Origin: Sycon ciliatum
Lineage: Eukaryota; Porifera; Calcarea; Leucosolenida; Sycettidae
Reading direction: 5' to 3'
Assembly (NCBI RefSeq): GCF_964019385.1
Contig: NC_088654.1
Location: 21,336,905 to 21,400,904 of the forward strand
Length of the DNA stretch: 64,000 bases
The notes under the pieces are model-generated. The model saw only the letters and a program-made list of their open reading frames with translations. It had not been told where the DNA came from and did not search any database. A program made the position numbers and the translations under genes. How positions within the stretch are numbered: position 1 is the first letter of the stretch; each line of letters begins with the position of its first letter. Below, in pieces: positions 1 to 11,055 of the stretch.

Positions 1-295
1 GGGAACAGAAGGCTCTCAGCAAAGGAAGAAGAGAAAAGAAGGAACGAAAAAGAAGAATGATCGTGGTCACGGCGAGAAGAAAGCTTTTTAGCAAAAAGAG
101 AAAGGAAAGGATAAAGGAGAAAAGGGGGAGACACATCGTGGTCACGACCAAAGCCGGAGTAGCGGCAAGACACAGTAGACATAACAACAACAGGAACAAG
201 CACGCATGAAGTATGGGCCATGCCGGCCCAGAAGCGGGAGACACCGACAGTAAGAGAGAAGAGAAGAGAAGAGAGAGAAATCGAAAAAAGCATTG
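1..295. other. Unclassified purine-rich sequence
   Basis: Mostly A/G-rich sequence with short repeated runs of GAAAGA type and two occurrences of a 'cgtggtcacg' palindrome. No coding or repeat family is recognised. Confidence 0.4.
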
Positions 296-383
296 CACAT
301 CTACACCCACACATCCACACATACACACACACACACACCCACACGCACGCACGCACGCACGCGTGCGCACGCACGCACCCACC

Positions 384-415
<32 letters not shown>
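296..415. repeat. Compound CA/ACGC microsatellite
   Basis: Runs of CA, CACG and CCCA on the plus strand. Short open frames of His/Thr or Cys/Val across it are only products of the dinucleotide repeat. The alternating purine-pyrimidine order could adopt Z-DNA. Confidence 0.9.
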
Positions 416-416
<1 letters not shown>

Positions 417-454
417 CTTGGACCTTGGACCTTGGACGCGCTGCCATATTCTGG

Positions 455-1080
455 CTATGCGGACCCCATGGGGGGTTGAGCAGGTTCGGAACAGTAGGGG
501 CGATGACGGGATAGGTCCTGTGGTCTCCTGAAACGCCGACCGCAATTGCAAACGATGCAGAAGGAGCTACGGTCTGTGTTGGTTGCTCTGGCCGAGCCAC
601 GGCTGCACTTGTGACGTTTCATGCCTTGGCGCGATAGCACACAGCGGTTGCAGCGGGCGCAGTGGAAGCTGCAGCGTTCGCAGGACATATTGTTTGTAAC
701 CGGTGACTCAAGTGTGTCAGAAGATGCCTCTGCTGGTGATGTTGCTGGCGAGCACTTGTGTCGGGCAAATCCACCCTTGCTCCGGAACCATCTGTCGCAC
801 TGATCGCAGTGACAGCTTCCTGGCTGTTGGCTTACGGGTAGGGCTGTCACTTACACGACTGAAGGAGCGGTGACAAGTTTGGCACACAACCGGTGATGGT
901 CGAGGTCTGTTCTGCTTGTCTGGCAGACAACGGTAAGCCTGGCGCCATTTGGAGCGAGAAGAGGTGGCCACTTCATACCAGTCGTCAAGTGGTTTGACGT
1001 CACTCCGAACACAGTCTCGCCACCTTTTCCTCGGACCATGTGCAGGTCTCTTGTTTGGAAACGAACCGGACAGTAGAGCC
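455..1080 (-). pseudogene. LINE ORF2 C-terminal fragment with C2H2-like fingers
   Basis: On the minus strand the translation begins with a basic stretch (RKRWRDCV) followed by a W-Y and W-R-rich segment, then Cys-x2-Cys...His fingers (CQTCHRSF, CDQCDRWF...RHKC, CNRCVLS...RHKC). Many animal LINE ORF2 proteins end this way: an RKRWRD helix followed by C2H2-type fingers that probably bind nucleic acid. The frame shifts between about 720 and 850, and the upstream reverse transcriptase is missing, so this is a broken 3' fragment. Its upstream edge abuts the plus-strand LINE fragment starting at about 1081, giving two LINE pieces in opposite orientation. A host zinc-finger gene is less likely because of the RKRWRD motif. 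Confidence 0.65.
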
Positions 1081-1728
1081 TTCGGGATACTCGGCGTCAC
1101 GTTTGACCATCAGCTAAAATTCAGCCAGCATATCCGAACTGTTGTAGTCCGAGCAACGCAGAGACTTGGAGCCTTGCGCAAGGCATTTCACTTGCTGACT
1201 ATTCCTGCCCGGCTTCGAGCCTACAAAGCCTTTGTCCGGCCGGTTATGGAGTACTGCCCAATCGTCTGGATTGGGGCAGCTCCTTCCCACTTGAATCGGC
1301 TGGACTGGGTGCAGGAGCGAGCCATCAAGGCAATACATCCGCAATGCTGGCTTCCTAGCCTCATAATTCGCCTCACCATCGCTGCCCTCTGCCTCCTGTA
1401 TAAAGCCCTTTGCGATAATTCTCCCGCTCTTCTCTCGAGAATGGCTCCACCCCCGACACACCAACCCAGGACCACACGCCTCACCCGCCAGGCTGTACGA
1501 CTGTCCACCGCGCATCCCCATCAGTTACAGAATGTTCTTCCTGCCAATTCCCGGAACAATGTGAGCCGAGCCTTTCCCCACTCCGTCATCCCAATTTGGA
1601 ACCAGCTGCCTACCTCTATCATTCCCCACCCATTTCACCCAAAGAACATCCAAAAGTTCAAGACAGCAGCTTATCACCATCTCCTCAGAACGAACTGGCA
1701 CTGGGCCACTCATAGCATACGCGAGTAA
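1081..1728 (+). pseudogene. LINE reverse transcriptase C-terminal fragment
   Basis: About 215 residues open to a TAA. They match, by eye, the end of the complete LINE ORF2 at 32564-35494: both have the order ILGVTFD/LLGVRFD, RTV..RA.QRLG.LR, AYKAFVRPVMEY, QRLD..VQERA, then an ending with W..LP and a final NW.WAT. The catalytic palm (motifs with the Asp pair) is absent, so this is a 5'-truncated insertion, the usual result of aborted target-primed reverse transcription. Divergence from the intact copy is substantial, so it is a related subfamily and not a recent copy. Its 3' UTR continues to about 1985 and carries the family hairpin at 1941-1968. Confidence 0.85.
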
Positions 1729-1940
1729 GAGGGTACAGTGTCCTATCGTGCTTGGACATACATGTAATCTCTCCTCACGGGCAGTCTCCTCTTGAATTTA
1801 AAAGTCTAACAGCGTTCACATCAATACTCTACTTATTCTTTTGCTCACTGAGCAATACAATCTTTCCATTTTCTTTTTTCTGTTTTCTTTTCAATTTAAT
1901 CCTCCCCACCCAATATCCCTTTGGTGCGTCCATGGAGCTA

Positions 1941-1968
1941 TGAAGCCGAGACCTCTGGTCGGCGGAGC
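1941..1968 (+). promoter_or_regulatory. Conserved LINE 3' UTR hairpin
   Basis: The motif GCCGAGACCTCTGGTCGGCG folds as CCG/CGG plus ACC/GGT stems around an AG bulge. Nearly the same motif occurs at 35927-35954 in the complete LINE and, more diverged, at 49433-49460. Conservation in otherwise unlike 3' UTRs suggests a structure recognised by the reverse transcriptase; that role is inferred. Confidence 0.6.
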
Positions 1969-2046
1969 TTAATGGGCCCCACCACCACACTCCATCATTC
2001 ACCCCAGTGTCTGGAGATATGTGGATTTTGTAGAAAAAGAAAGAAA

Positions 2047-2300
2047 GAAAAAACACGCATGCGTGCACACACATGTGTGCGCATGCACACACGCATGGGT
2101 GCACACATGCATTGACCTTGACCTTCGACGGCCCATCTCCAGTGGAGATAATAGGCTACTGAGTTAGGCAGTATACATACATACACACACACATACACAC
2201 ACACACACACACATATGCGTATATGCACGGATATGCATGCACGCACGCGGCACACACACACATGTGCATGTGCACACACGCACATGCAGAATACACACGT
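2047..2300. repeat. Alternating purine-pyrimidine tract (CA/GCAT)
   Basis: Two blocks of CA repeats mixed with GTGCGCATGCAC-type palindromes (2057-2112 and 2170-2290). No coding content. It is a strong Z-DNA-prone composition. Confidence 0.85.
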
Positions 2301-2309
2301 CCGATAACT

Positions 2310-2790
2310 AATGAAAATGGTCCATATCAGCAACATTTTGCCCAGATACCACTCCAAAACCTTTGTTTTTCCAGCTCAGTAAGGGTCTGACTTGATCATA
2401 AAGAAGAAAAACATGCACATTTTCGGACCTATTTTTACATTTCATCCTCCTTGTAACAAATTTGACGTAAATTTTGCAACCCGGAAAAGCTTTTGAAACT
2501 ATAAAATAGTTGAATTCAAAGCTAGTAGTACTTCCCCAATGCACCAGTTTTGTTCAAGAGATATCCTCGGACGAAGTAGAGCATCAAGAAAGACGGCATT
2601 CGAATGAAAATATTTCCCGAAGATATGTCTTTCAAAGAACTCCGCAAAATCGCAAAATTTTAATTTTAATTATTTTTCTAGGCACCACACTGCAAGAGTT
2701 TGCCCAATTATCCCTCAGGGAATGTTTTTTCGCACTCAGTACACATGTAGGAAAGCGTGGAAAAAGTAAAACTAAACGATCTTTGGATCA
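2310..2790. repeat. 470-bp direct repeat, copy 1
   Basis: Starts at 'aaaatggtccat' and ends at 'gcgtggaaaaagtaa'. A second copy with scattered substitutions and small indels lies at 3698-4160 in the same orientation. No conserved reading frame is visible. The two copies flank a fold-back element at about 2858-3305. Confidence 0.85.
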
Positions 2791-2857
2791 AGTTTTTTTC
2801 CTATTGAGCTGCATTTAAAAGTACTTTTCAGGCAGTTTGCCAAACCTTTCCGAGATG

Positions 2858-3305
2858 GGGTGAAACGAGTATCTATTTTGACCAATCGATCACTCATTCA
2901 TAGTATTCGATCGAGTATCCGATTATTTCTTTTTTTTTTATCAAAATTCAAAAGCGCTAGATTTGTGAGTTCTCGACCAATTCGGAAGAAATTATCTGTG
3001 AACATAGAACAAAAGTCGCCAACGTCTTGTACAGAGTGTAAAGTAACGATTTTGATCAGTACTTTCATATCTCAGAACGTTAACTAACGTTACTTGCCGT
3101 GGTGATCGCATCGCATGCATAACGCATGCATACCAGTGGACGAGCGGTACAACCAACGTTTTGGAAAAATAGATTACCAATACTAAATAATTAAAATTTA
3201 AAAAAATAAAAAAAAACCCGATCGAGTGCAGAATTTCGAATATTTGCTCCTTTGAAATTTTCGAACGAATACTGGAATATTCGATCTAATCGTTTCACCC
3301 CTAAT
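2858..3305. mobile_element. hAT-like fold-back MITE
   Basis: Terminal inverted repeats: left GGGGTGAAACGAGTATC and right end CGTTTCACCCCTA. The body is rich in TCGAATATTCGA-type palindromes. The same kind of terminus (TAGGGGTGAAA) bounds the element at 37918-38305, which has a perfect 8-bp target duplication. No clear duplication is seen here, so the boundaries are approximate. Confidence 0.6.
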
Positions 3306-3344
3306 GAAAGGACAGCCGGACGGGTGAACAGACGGATGGACGGA

Positions 3345-3382
3345 CGGTTGGAGACAGATAGACAGACAGACAGACAGACATA
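3345..3382. repeat. GACA/GACG microsatellite
   Basis: Short tetranucleotide tract of GACG then GACA units. Confidence 0.8.
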
Positions 3383-3697
3383 CCGACAGAGAAAGAGCAC
3401 AGAGGGGTGATCATGAGAGATAAGAGGAAGATTACGAGCCACAATGGCCCTGATGAAAATCGGGGAGGCGGATATTAAGAGGCAGTGTGAATGATAGTTG
3501 TTTTTGGTACATAGACATTTTGGCATTGTGCATAAACTAATGTGTCAGGCTGATACAACAAATCCACTTACAACCTTTCCAGCTTAACGAGATTGGCAAG
3601 ATCATTTTCTTTAAAGGTTTTGATGGATCCTGTGGTCAAAGTTCTGCAATGAAGCATTTTTAACACAGACAAAAGAATGTCCATTGTAAACTCTCAG

Positions 3698-4160
3698 AAA
3701 ATGGTCCATTTCAGCAACATTTTGCCCAGATACCACTCCAAAACCTTTGTTTTCCCAGCTCAGTAAGGGTCTGACTTGATCATAAAGAAGTAAAACATGC
3801 ACATTTTCGGACCTATTTTTACATTTCATCCTCCTTCTAACAAATTTGACGTAAATTTTGCAACCCGGAAAAAGCTTTTGAAACTATAAAATAGTTGAAT
3901 TCAAAGCTAGTAGCACTTCCCCAATGCACCAGTTTTGTTCAAGAGACATCCCTGAACGAAGTAGAGCATCAAGAAAGATGGCATTCTAATGAAAATATTT
4001 CCTGAAGATGTGTGTCTTTTAAAAAACTCCGCAAAATCGCAAAATTGTATATTTTAAATTATTTTTCTAGGCACCACACTGCAAGAGTTTGCCCAATTAT
4101 CCCTCAAGGAATGTTTTTTTCGCACTCAGTACACATGTAGGAAAGCGTGGAAAAAAGTAA
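3698..4160. repeat. 470-bp direct repeat, copy 2
   Basis: Same orientation as 2310-2790 and highly similar. The copies diverge immediately after 'gcgtggaaaaa', so 4165 onward is unrelated to what follows copy 1. Confidence 0.85.
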
Positions 4161-4434
4161 TTCTAGAACTGCTTGTGTCGGCATTCGCAACTACTCCACG
4201 AAGCTGCTGGCCGACCATTTGCAGGGGGGCAAGTTCAGCAACATGCCAGCACAGCACCAATCCACAACAGCGAGTGTCCGCACAACAAATGTGGCTAGCG
4301 AGCGAGCTTTTGCTCTCCTGGACCGGTTGCAACGTGAAAAACCAAACGCGTCCACCATCGCCATCGAAGGCATCGTATTATTCTGCTGCAACCAAACCGG
4401 GGAATGGCTCCGAAGCCAATACTTGCTGAGTTGA
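4147..4434 (+). other. Unrecognised short open frame
   Basis: A 95-codon frame with a plausible protein-like segment around LLDRLQREKPNASTIA. I do not recognise it. It starts inside repeat copy 2, so the first codons are not native. It may be a fragment of a transposon gene or chance. Confidence 0.25.
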
Positions 4435-4737
4435 AGAGAGCTGTTCAAGAGCACTCTAGCAGGAGCCCAGCACCACCGACAGCTGTACCAGCAACGCAGC
4501 CAGGCCATTCGAGATTCCAGCGGGAAAGAATGATAGAGAAGGAGAGGCAGTGACAGCAGAAGGAAGCCCATACTCTTCAAGAGAAGCAACAGCTGGTGGA
4601 CAGCATTGCACTCACTTGACTATGGAGCACTCCAGATACTGTAGCAGAAAAGCTTGCGCTCCTTCCAACAGCGGCAGCAAAGCTGGCTGCTTTGAAAAAG
4701 CAAGTTCATTTCAGACGTGTCGTGTTGCAACAGCAAG

Positions 4738-6083
4738 GTGACAAGATATTGTTTCAGTCATGGTCGTTCGGCGACAAATGGGCAAGCACTTTCTACAGCT
4801 AATCAGAGAAGCTATAACGGACACGAATGAACTGCCTGTGGAGGAATAAGGTGAGTTCTCTGACCTGATCGTTGTCTCTAAAATAATTAATTGAAAAATG
4901 TTCTTCAACGATGACACGGCTAGCTGCTCCTCTTCCCCTTCATCATCGTCACTGTCGTTATCATTGATGCAGGCCGTCTTCAGGGAAGTCAGAAGGGTAA
5001 GATACCACGACAATGTGGAGTACTTCTCCCTTCCCAGATGCGTCATAATGGAATCGATCTTGCGTAGAATAGACAGCAGCTGCTTGCCAGTCTCCAAGCA
5101 GGTGGGTTGCAGTTCCAGCTGCTTTCTTTCCTTGTCCGACATATCAGCATGCAGCAGTTGGAGGGGCGACTGAAGCTCGACTAGTCTTACCTACATACGG
5201 TAAGAGCTGTTGCACCTGGTGGGGCAGCCCTGGATTACCTTCTTTGCCACTACTATGCCCAGTAGTGCCTGCTTCTCAGCCAGCTGCGTGGTCTTCAGTG
5301 CTGAATGTTTGATGCGGCGCACCAAACGGCGGCAGCGTGCAAGTAGGTTACAGAGCTGCTTCTTGTCCAGAGCATCCTTGATGGTGTGCAGCACATACCA
5401 GACTTGCTCATTCCAAGTCTTCCCGGAGAATTCTGCCTGAGGGCACAGAAGACAGAAGCACCAGACAAAAGCAATGTATTAGCCCTTTGTCATAACTTGA
5501 TTATGTTCAGCACCCTATAATATGCTTGAACAGTGCATGTTGAAATGCCAATCAGGAATTTAGTCCCTGCAAAACTAATGTTTACCATTGCATCAAAATA
5601 TTCTCCCTCAGTGCACAGTTCACACTTAGTACAATTCAAATATAATCAATAAAACAATATTGTCACATCATGAATAGAGAAAGCTAGCATGCATACTGTG
5701 AACTAACCTGCCAGCTTAACGTTCGCTGCTTCATTGTGCACAACCGCTACTACTTGCGAAGTTGGTATTGCAAATCGCGCCGCAGCACCCTTGAGCTGCT
5801 GGCTGATGTTGATGCCAGTGTGGGATTCCGGAAAGTGGGCAGTTTCGAGGACGGCGGGCACAAACTTCCAATTCTCATCAACAAAGTGGGCTGTTGTCGT
5901 CGCATACACTTCAGTGGCCTTGGACGTCCAAATGTCTGTCGTTAATGAAACATAGTCGGGCCTGGCGACTAACCGTTTTCCTTCCTGCTCGCCATCATCG
6001 TGCTGCTGTGTGCACCGCATATCCACAGCTAAATGGCCAGCGCCCTGGGGCCGGTAGACGTGCGACCGGATTTCCATGTCCAC
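4738..6083 (-). pseudogene. Decayed hAT-family transposase with an intron
   Basis: Three minus-strand segments read in family order. 6083-5708 has SLTTDIWTSKAT and AVVHNEAANV, the first catalytic region of ZBED-type hAT transposases. 5432-5191 has a KVIQGCPTRCNSSY segment (family pattern QD.PTRWNS). 5142-4738 has LGREKYSTLSWYLTLL and an acidic linker. The first two join cleanly if an intron is removed: donor at 5707 (CTGGCAG|GTTAGT) and acceptor ending at 5433 (CAGGCAG|AATT) keep the frame. After 5191 the frame meets a TAG next to a strong GTAAGA donor, and the C-terminal dimerisation domain is missing or unreadable. It could be a domesticated gene, but the loss of the C-terminus favours a dead element. 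Confidence 0.65.
5433..5707 (-). other. Predicted GT-AG intron in the hAT-like gene
   Basis: 275 bp on the minus strand with donor GTTAGT and a pyrimidine-rich acceptor ending GCAG. Using this acceptor restores the reading frame, whereas the CAG three bases upstream does not. Transcript data would be needed to confirm it. Confidence 0.5.
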
Positions 6084-9000
6084 AACAGTAGGGCTAGTAC
6101 TTGTGTGCGTAACTGCTGGGCATCAATGCCCATTTGGTTTGCGCCGTAAAATATAACTTCAAACAAACAAACGAAAACTGCAAGTGCAATTGCAACTTTG
6201 CAAGTGGTGCGGCAAGAGCATGTCAGGCGAAATAGCACATCATAGTACATTCGAGATCAGCGGGAAGAAGATGACGACGTCCGCTAGTTTAGTATCTGTG
6301 CACACAAATCTGCTGTGTGTTACTCTGTGTGTCAGCTATGGCATCATCGCCTGTGTTTCCATGCCTAGCATGTACGTCAGAACCATCCTGCAAAGTTTGA
6401 ATGACGTAGGTTGAGCGATCGCTCCGCGAAACATACTTTTTGAAATTCTCTTCATAGTATATCTTCCACCATTGAAATTTCGAATTTCTTCGAATTTTTT
6501 GCTGAGAGGGGTGGCTTGCAACTTCGATATGGCTTGTTCCAGGCATGCTTTGGAGCCATCGCCTGTTGAAGTAGTGGCGGGGATCTGCCCTGCAACTGCT
6601 ACAACAAAAATGATTCAATCTGAGAAAGGGTGAGACCTCGAATCTCGGTTGAATACTGAGTATTTAAAGCCTTTTCACGACGAAGATGGAGTTCTTTTTG
6701 GAGATGGACGTCGCGGCAAAGGACATGGTGTCCGACTTCTGGCGTCTAGTGAAGCCAGGGATCATTTGTCCAGTCAGGTCGGCAGCCTAACCGTCGGTAA
6801 GCTTGTGTTTGGATCCCGTTCTGCTCGATGTGGTAGATCACAAACAATTTGATATCGCACAAATTGATCTCAGCATCGTGCGTACGGTATTTATATTCAG
6901 AAAATCCCAAAGTGTCTCTGTGTGGCCGTCCTATGCCACGAGAAACTCCAATCAGGCTCCTATGTCCTCTGCCTTCATGATTGAATGTCCACTTCGTTTG
7001 AACAACGAACACAACAATCGAGGACGGCTTTGCAATGAAAAATACAGCAATACTGGAGCTGAAAAAAAGAAGAAAAAACGTGCTCAGGATGAGACTCGAG
7101 TACACGCATACTCTCCCGGCAGGTGAAACGCAATTTTTTGTGAAAAATGCGTGTCGCTGACTGACCAATAATTTCGCCTGACGAATGTACTTGCTAGCTA
7201 CCCATGAGCAGACTGAGCACTGTGTGATCTGGTGAACAGTGCAAGAGTGTGCAGCACTGCAGGCATTCAGTGACGGCCAGTTCCAGAGACTTTCACTTTT
7301 GACTCAGTTTGAGTTTGAGCGCCACCACTTGTGCCAGTTGTGGTTCAAGCACGGTTGGTGCATGCAGTGTAGACTGCATGTACTGGTACATGTACTAGCA
7401 CATGAGTTGCAGTGTGACTGCACTGTTGAGCAGGCCTCAAGCTACCTGTCGACATGTCATGCAGACACTGACTGTCGATGTCGAGGGTACATCGTACGGT
7501 ATACGGTGCTCGTTAGTGCAAACGAGCTGACCTATTAAACGAGCCGAGTTTCTTGCGAGCGAGCTAACAAGTACCCGGTGAGATCGTTTCAACACTAGTT
7601 TTGTAGGATATTAAAGTTGCGGTTTCGGTTTGTCACAATTTTCTTAGCTCACACTCCACCCTGGCAAGCAAGCACAGCTTTGTACATGAACAACCTTGCT
7701 TTTAGTTATTTTGTATTTGTAACTACTACTCCGACGTTCTGATTTCTGCCTCCTATGACCTGACGACGGCAAGACACACTGATCGATAATAAGGCTCCCC
7801 TTCAACATTGCCTTTAACCATCACAACCAACCAACCACCATCTGCTGCGCAATTCTCCAAGTTTGGCTGTCCAATTTGCAGCATCTGAATGCAGGTGTGC
7901 TTGCCCATGTACAAAACTGCTGCATTGTATGGTCATTATGGCTAAGTCTGATTCAGTCTAGCATTCTCTCATCAGGTCTTGTTGGTGTGAATCACAGCAG
8001 GTGAAAGAATGGAGTCCAGAGTAAAGAATGCAACACCAACCACCACAGCTGTCACCACTGCTGCCTCGGAAGAGACCCCTACTGCAACTACATACTTACA
8101 GGTCGGTTAGATTCTCCAAACAATTATTAAACCCGTGTGGAAGGCTATCCAATCCAGTACTCCAGAACCGTCTGTACCAGGTGAAATAGACAAAAGAAAG
8201 CTGGATAAGGCTAAGCGGACATTGGGTTTTGTGTCCAGGGTTGTCACAGTAAAGCCTGTGTGTAAGCACATTCGAGATTACGGCCACCTTCCATGTACAC
8301 GCCCAGTCAGGTGAAGTCAAAACTATTGACAGCACCCATGCCCATATACACCCAGGAATGCTGATAATCAATACCAGGGTAGGTATTGATACTCAAGAGA
8401 GCATGTCTGAGAAGTTGTGTGAATCGATCTCTCCAATTTCGCAAAAATATTTGCAGGTAAGTTTCCTTTGGAGTGTAGATCGAGTGTGCAAAGCCCACGG
8501 AAAGGTTTCTGAAGGGAAATCGACATTGGCATACCCCTCAAAACTAATCTCCTTTCCACACACACCAGTCCTGGTGATGTCCTAGATAGGACATCACGGA
8601 ACCCAGCATGCCCCAGCATACATACTATGCTGTTCCCATAGTAATCGTGACACGTGACTCAAAACTTTGTGTCGCGTCCGAGGAAGATGAACCTGTCGCA
8701 CTCAAAACAAACGCAACGAAGGCCTTTCGTCTCAAAAGTAATTATTATTAGTTGTTGTTCTCCTGGCGGCTTGCCTCAAGCGAGTCGAGATTCGTATCTT
8801 GCCTCTTGCTTTCACGAATTTTATTTTCCTCGTTGTGGAGTACGCCTGGACAAAGGAACTGGCATGCGAATCGTTTTGGTCGCATTGAAAATTGCAAGTG
8901 CACAAGAGGATTGGCGAAGCAATTTGTGTTCGCACTTTCAGTGGCAGTAGCTGCTGCTGCGATAAAGTTTTACTTTCACCATTGGTTTCAGGCAGCAGAA

Positions 9001-9164
9001 GGATCTGGCTGAAAGCAATGGCGATACGTCCATGACCACCATGTCCTGGGTTGATATCCAAGAAATACCGTCCAAGGTCCAGTTTTAGCCAAGAGCTGTC
9101 GTATCCAAGAAATCAAAAACGCCAACAGCAAGCTTTGGCCAAACAATATCTTCCAGGCACTATC
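6084..9164. other. Unclassified intergenic sequence
   Basis: Only short, low-quality open frames are present and I recognise no protein family. The one clear structure is a palindrome GATGTCCTAGATAGGACATC near 8576-8598. A short A-rich stretch occurs at about 7055-7080. Confidence 0.4.
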
Positions 9165-9169
9165 GCCCT

Positions 9170-9435
9170 GTGCATGCATTCCCCCGATACATTTCGCATA
9201 CATACTCATTCTTCCAAGTTGCTTCACGTTATGATCTTGCATTTGAAAGCCCTACTTGAATATTGTGGCCAGCTGTCTTTGATAGTACGGTACGGTACGG
9301 GACAGGTATGGGATAGCGCCAGGCTTGCCGATGGCACAAACAAACAAACAACAAACACCGAATTGAAGCTGTGTGGACCCTGGCTAGCGCCAGACGTTAC
9401 TGAAGTAACGTCTTTTGCATAGCTACGGGAATAGT
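9170..9435 (+). repeat. Dispersed 420-bp repeat, partial copy
   Basis: Matches the second half of the full copy at 39602-40022: 'cttccaagttgcttcacgtt', 'gaatattgtggccagctg', a GGTACGGGACAGG run, an AAACAAACA stretch, then GTGTGGACCCTGGCTAGCGC and the palindrome GACGTTACTGAAGTAACGTC. Other copies lie at 12655-16555 (interrupted), 16976-17186 with 20080-20340 (split by an LTR element) and 21200-21370. No coding capacity. Confidence 0.8.
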
Positions 9436-10170
9436 GCATCCCTGAAGTCAGATTTATTAAACGCCGACCCAGGTATGCGCATGGAAGGGGGAGGGCCAAG
9501 TAAAGTGGATACACCACCCTCACCTGCCACATCCACAAGGAGGAAATGCAAAGAGTAGCGCCAGCCAGGGGAGTCCGTCACCGATAACTTCACTAGGTGA
9601 GGGTGTTACATGATGTGGAGGCACTATCCGCGCAATTGGTTGCACTGGGGAACACTCTAACATATAACGCAAGGAGGGTAAGGTAATGCGGGGTAGGAAG
9701 CTGAGGTGAGAAAAAGGTGACAGTCCCAAAGGACGCCACAAACATGTGAGAACACGAATACTTGCAAGGAAAGCAGCCAAGAACACAACACAACCCAATA
9801 CCAAGAAAACAAAGGAGTACAGTACCATAAAACAGGTGCCCAATCTTTTCTCTCATTTCCCGTATTTTCCTGGTTTTTGCTAATTTCGGCCATTTTCTCT
9901 TTCTTTGGGGCAATTTTTGATTATTTTTGGCATATTTTCCGCAATTTTTGGCACTTTTTATTCATATCAAACCCATTGCTCATTGGGGGACGAAATCTGA
10001 GTTTCTTTATTGTCAGAGCGCCCCCCACATGTGTGATTCTGTGAATTTCAGGGCCGCATGTGCCCTTGTCACACCACAAAACAATATTTTTTATGAACAC
10101 TCATGGTTCAGTGCCAATACCGGTAGTTTTTCGATCAAAGTTAAAAGCCCCAGTATGCCGGTAGTGACCT

Positions 10171-10554
10171 TAGGCCTCGTTTACACGACAACGATTGAAA
10201 AACGTTTTTGTCAAAAAAGTTTTCAAAAGAATACGCTTCCACAGATTTTGATAAGAGCGTTTACACGACAACGCTGAAAAACGTTTCAAAAACGTTTCAA
10301 ACGAAAAACGGCCTCATAGTGTTTTTCAATCGTTTTCGTTCCGTTTCGTTCTCGTGTAAACGACAAAAACGTTTTACTAGTACGAGCCTTGTACTCAAAA
10401 CATGCCGCCGCCAGCCTGCGCCAGGCCAACTTTTTGCACGTGACCATTGCGCGCCGAAAAAAGTGTTGCAGTGTACACGATTATCGTTTTCGTGTAAACA
10501 GCAAAAACGTTTCGTAGAACGTTTTTCAATCGTTGTCGTGTAAATGAGGCCCTA
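10171..10554. mobile_element. MITE with GGCCTCGTTTACACGACAACG ends
   Basis: The termini are inverted copies: left TAGGCCTCGTTTACACGACA, right end TGTCGTGTAAATGAGGCCCTA, with pairing continuing through GATTGAAAAACGTTT. The interior repeats AAACGTTT-type motifs. 384 bp, no coding capacity. Confidence 0.8.
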
Positions 10555-10609
10555 GTTTCGCGGTATAATCCCAGGAAAACCGGTATGGTTGGCAAGTATG
10601 CACTCTTTG

Positions 10610-11009
10610 TGTTGTGAACCCTCTGGTTCTCTAAAGTATCAGGAACGAACGACCCCACACGGCACGAGGACAACTATTTATTCTTAACAATATCTTTCAC
10701 TTCCATCGACTAATAATAATGAACAATGAATGACTGAATGAACAACTGAATGAACTGAATGAACAACTGAACAACTAACACTAAAACCACCAGGTAGTTA
10801 TAGCGTTAAAATGACAGCGTATATGAGAAAAGCATACACATACAACATACAACTACAGCGCACACAGCAAACCGCACATAGCGCATGTAGCGTATACTAC
10901 GTCGTAAACATCAGCGGTACGGCGGAGTCGGGATACAGCTGCATTGGAACGAACACAATGTCACAAGCGAGAAGGCCTTTCACTCTCGAGAACTTGTGGT
11001 TTCACAACA
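10610..11009 (-). repeat. 3' LTR
   Basis: 400 bp, nearly identical to 12149-12548. In element orientation this is the downstream LTR. Confidence 0.9.
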
Positions 11010-11055
11010 TTCTCCCCACCAAAGGGCTTCTCACCGCCGTACAACAACTCACAAG

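Noticed and set aside
213-600. Several overlapping frames of His/Thr or Val/Cys repeats
   Set aside because: They are translations of a CA-rich microsatellite in all frames.
7758-7785. CTGACGACGG as a hammerhead core
   Set aside because: No GAAA or pairing partners follow.
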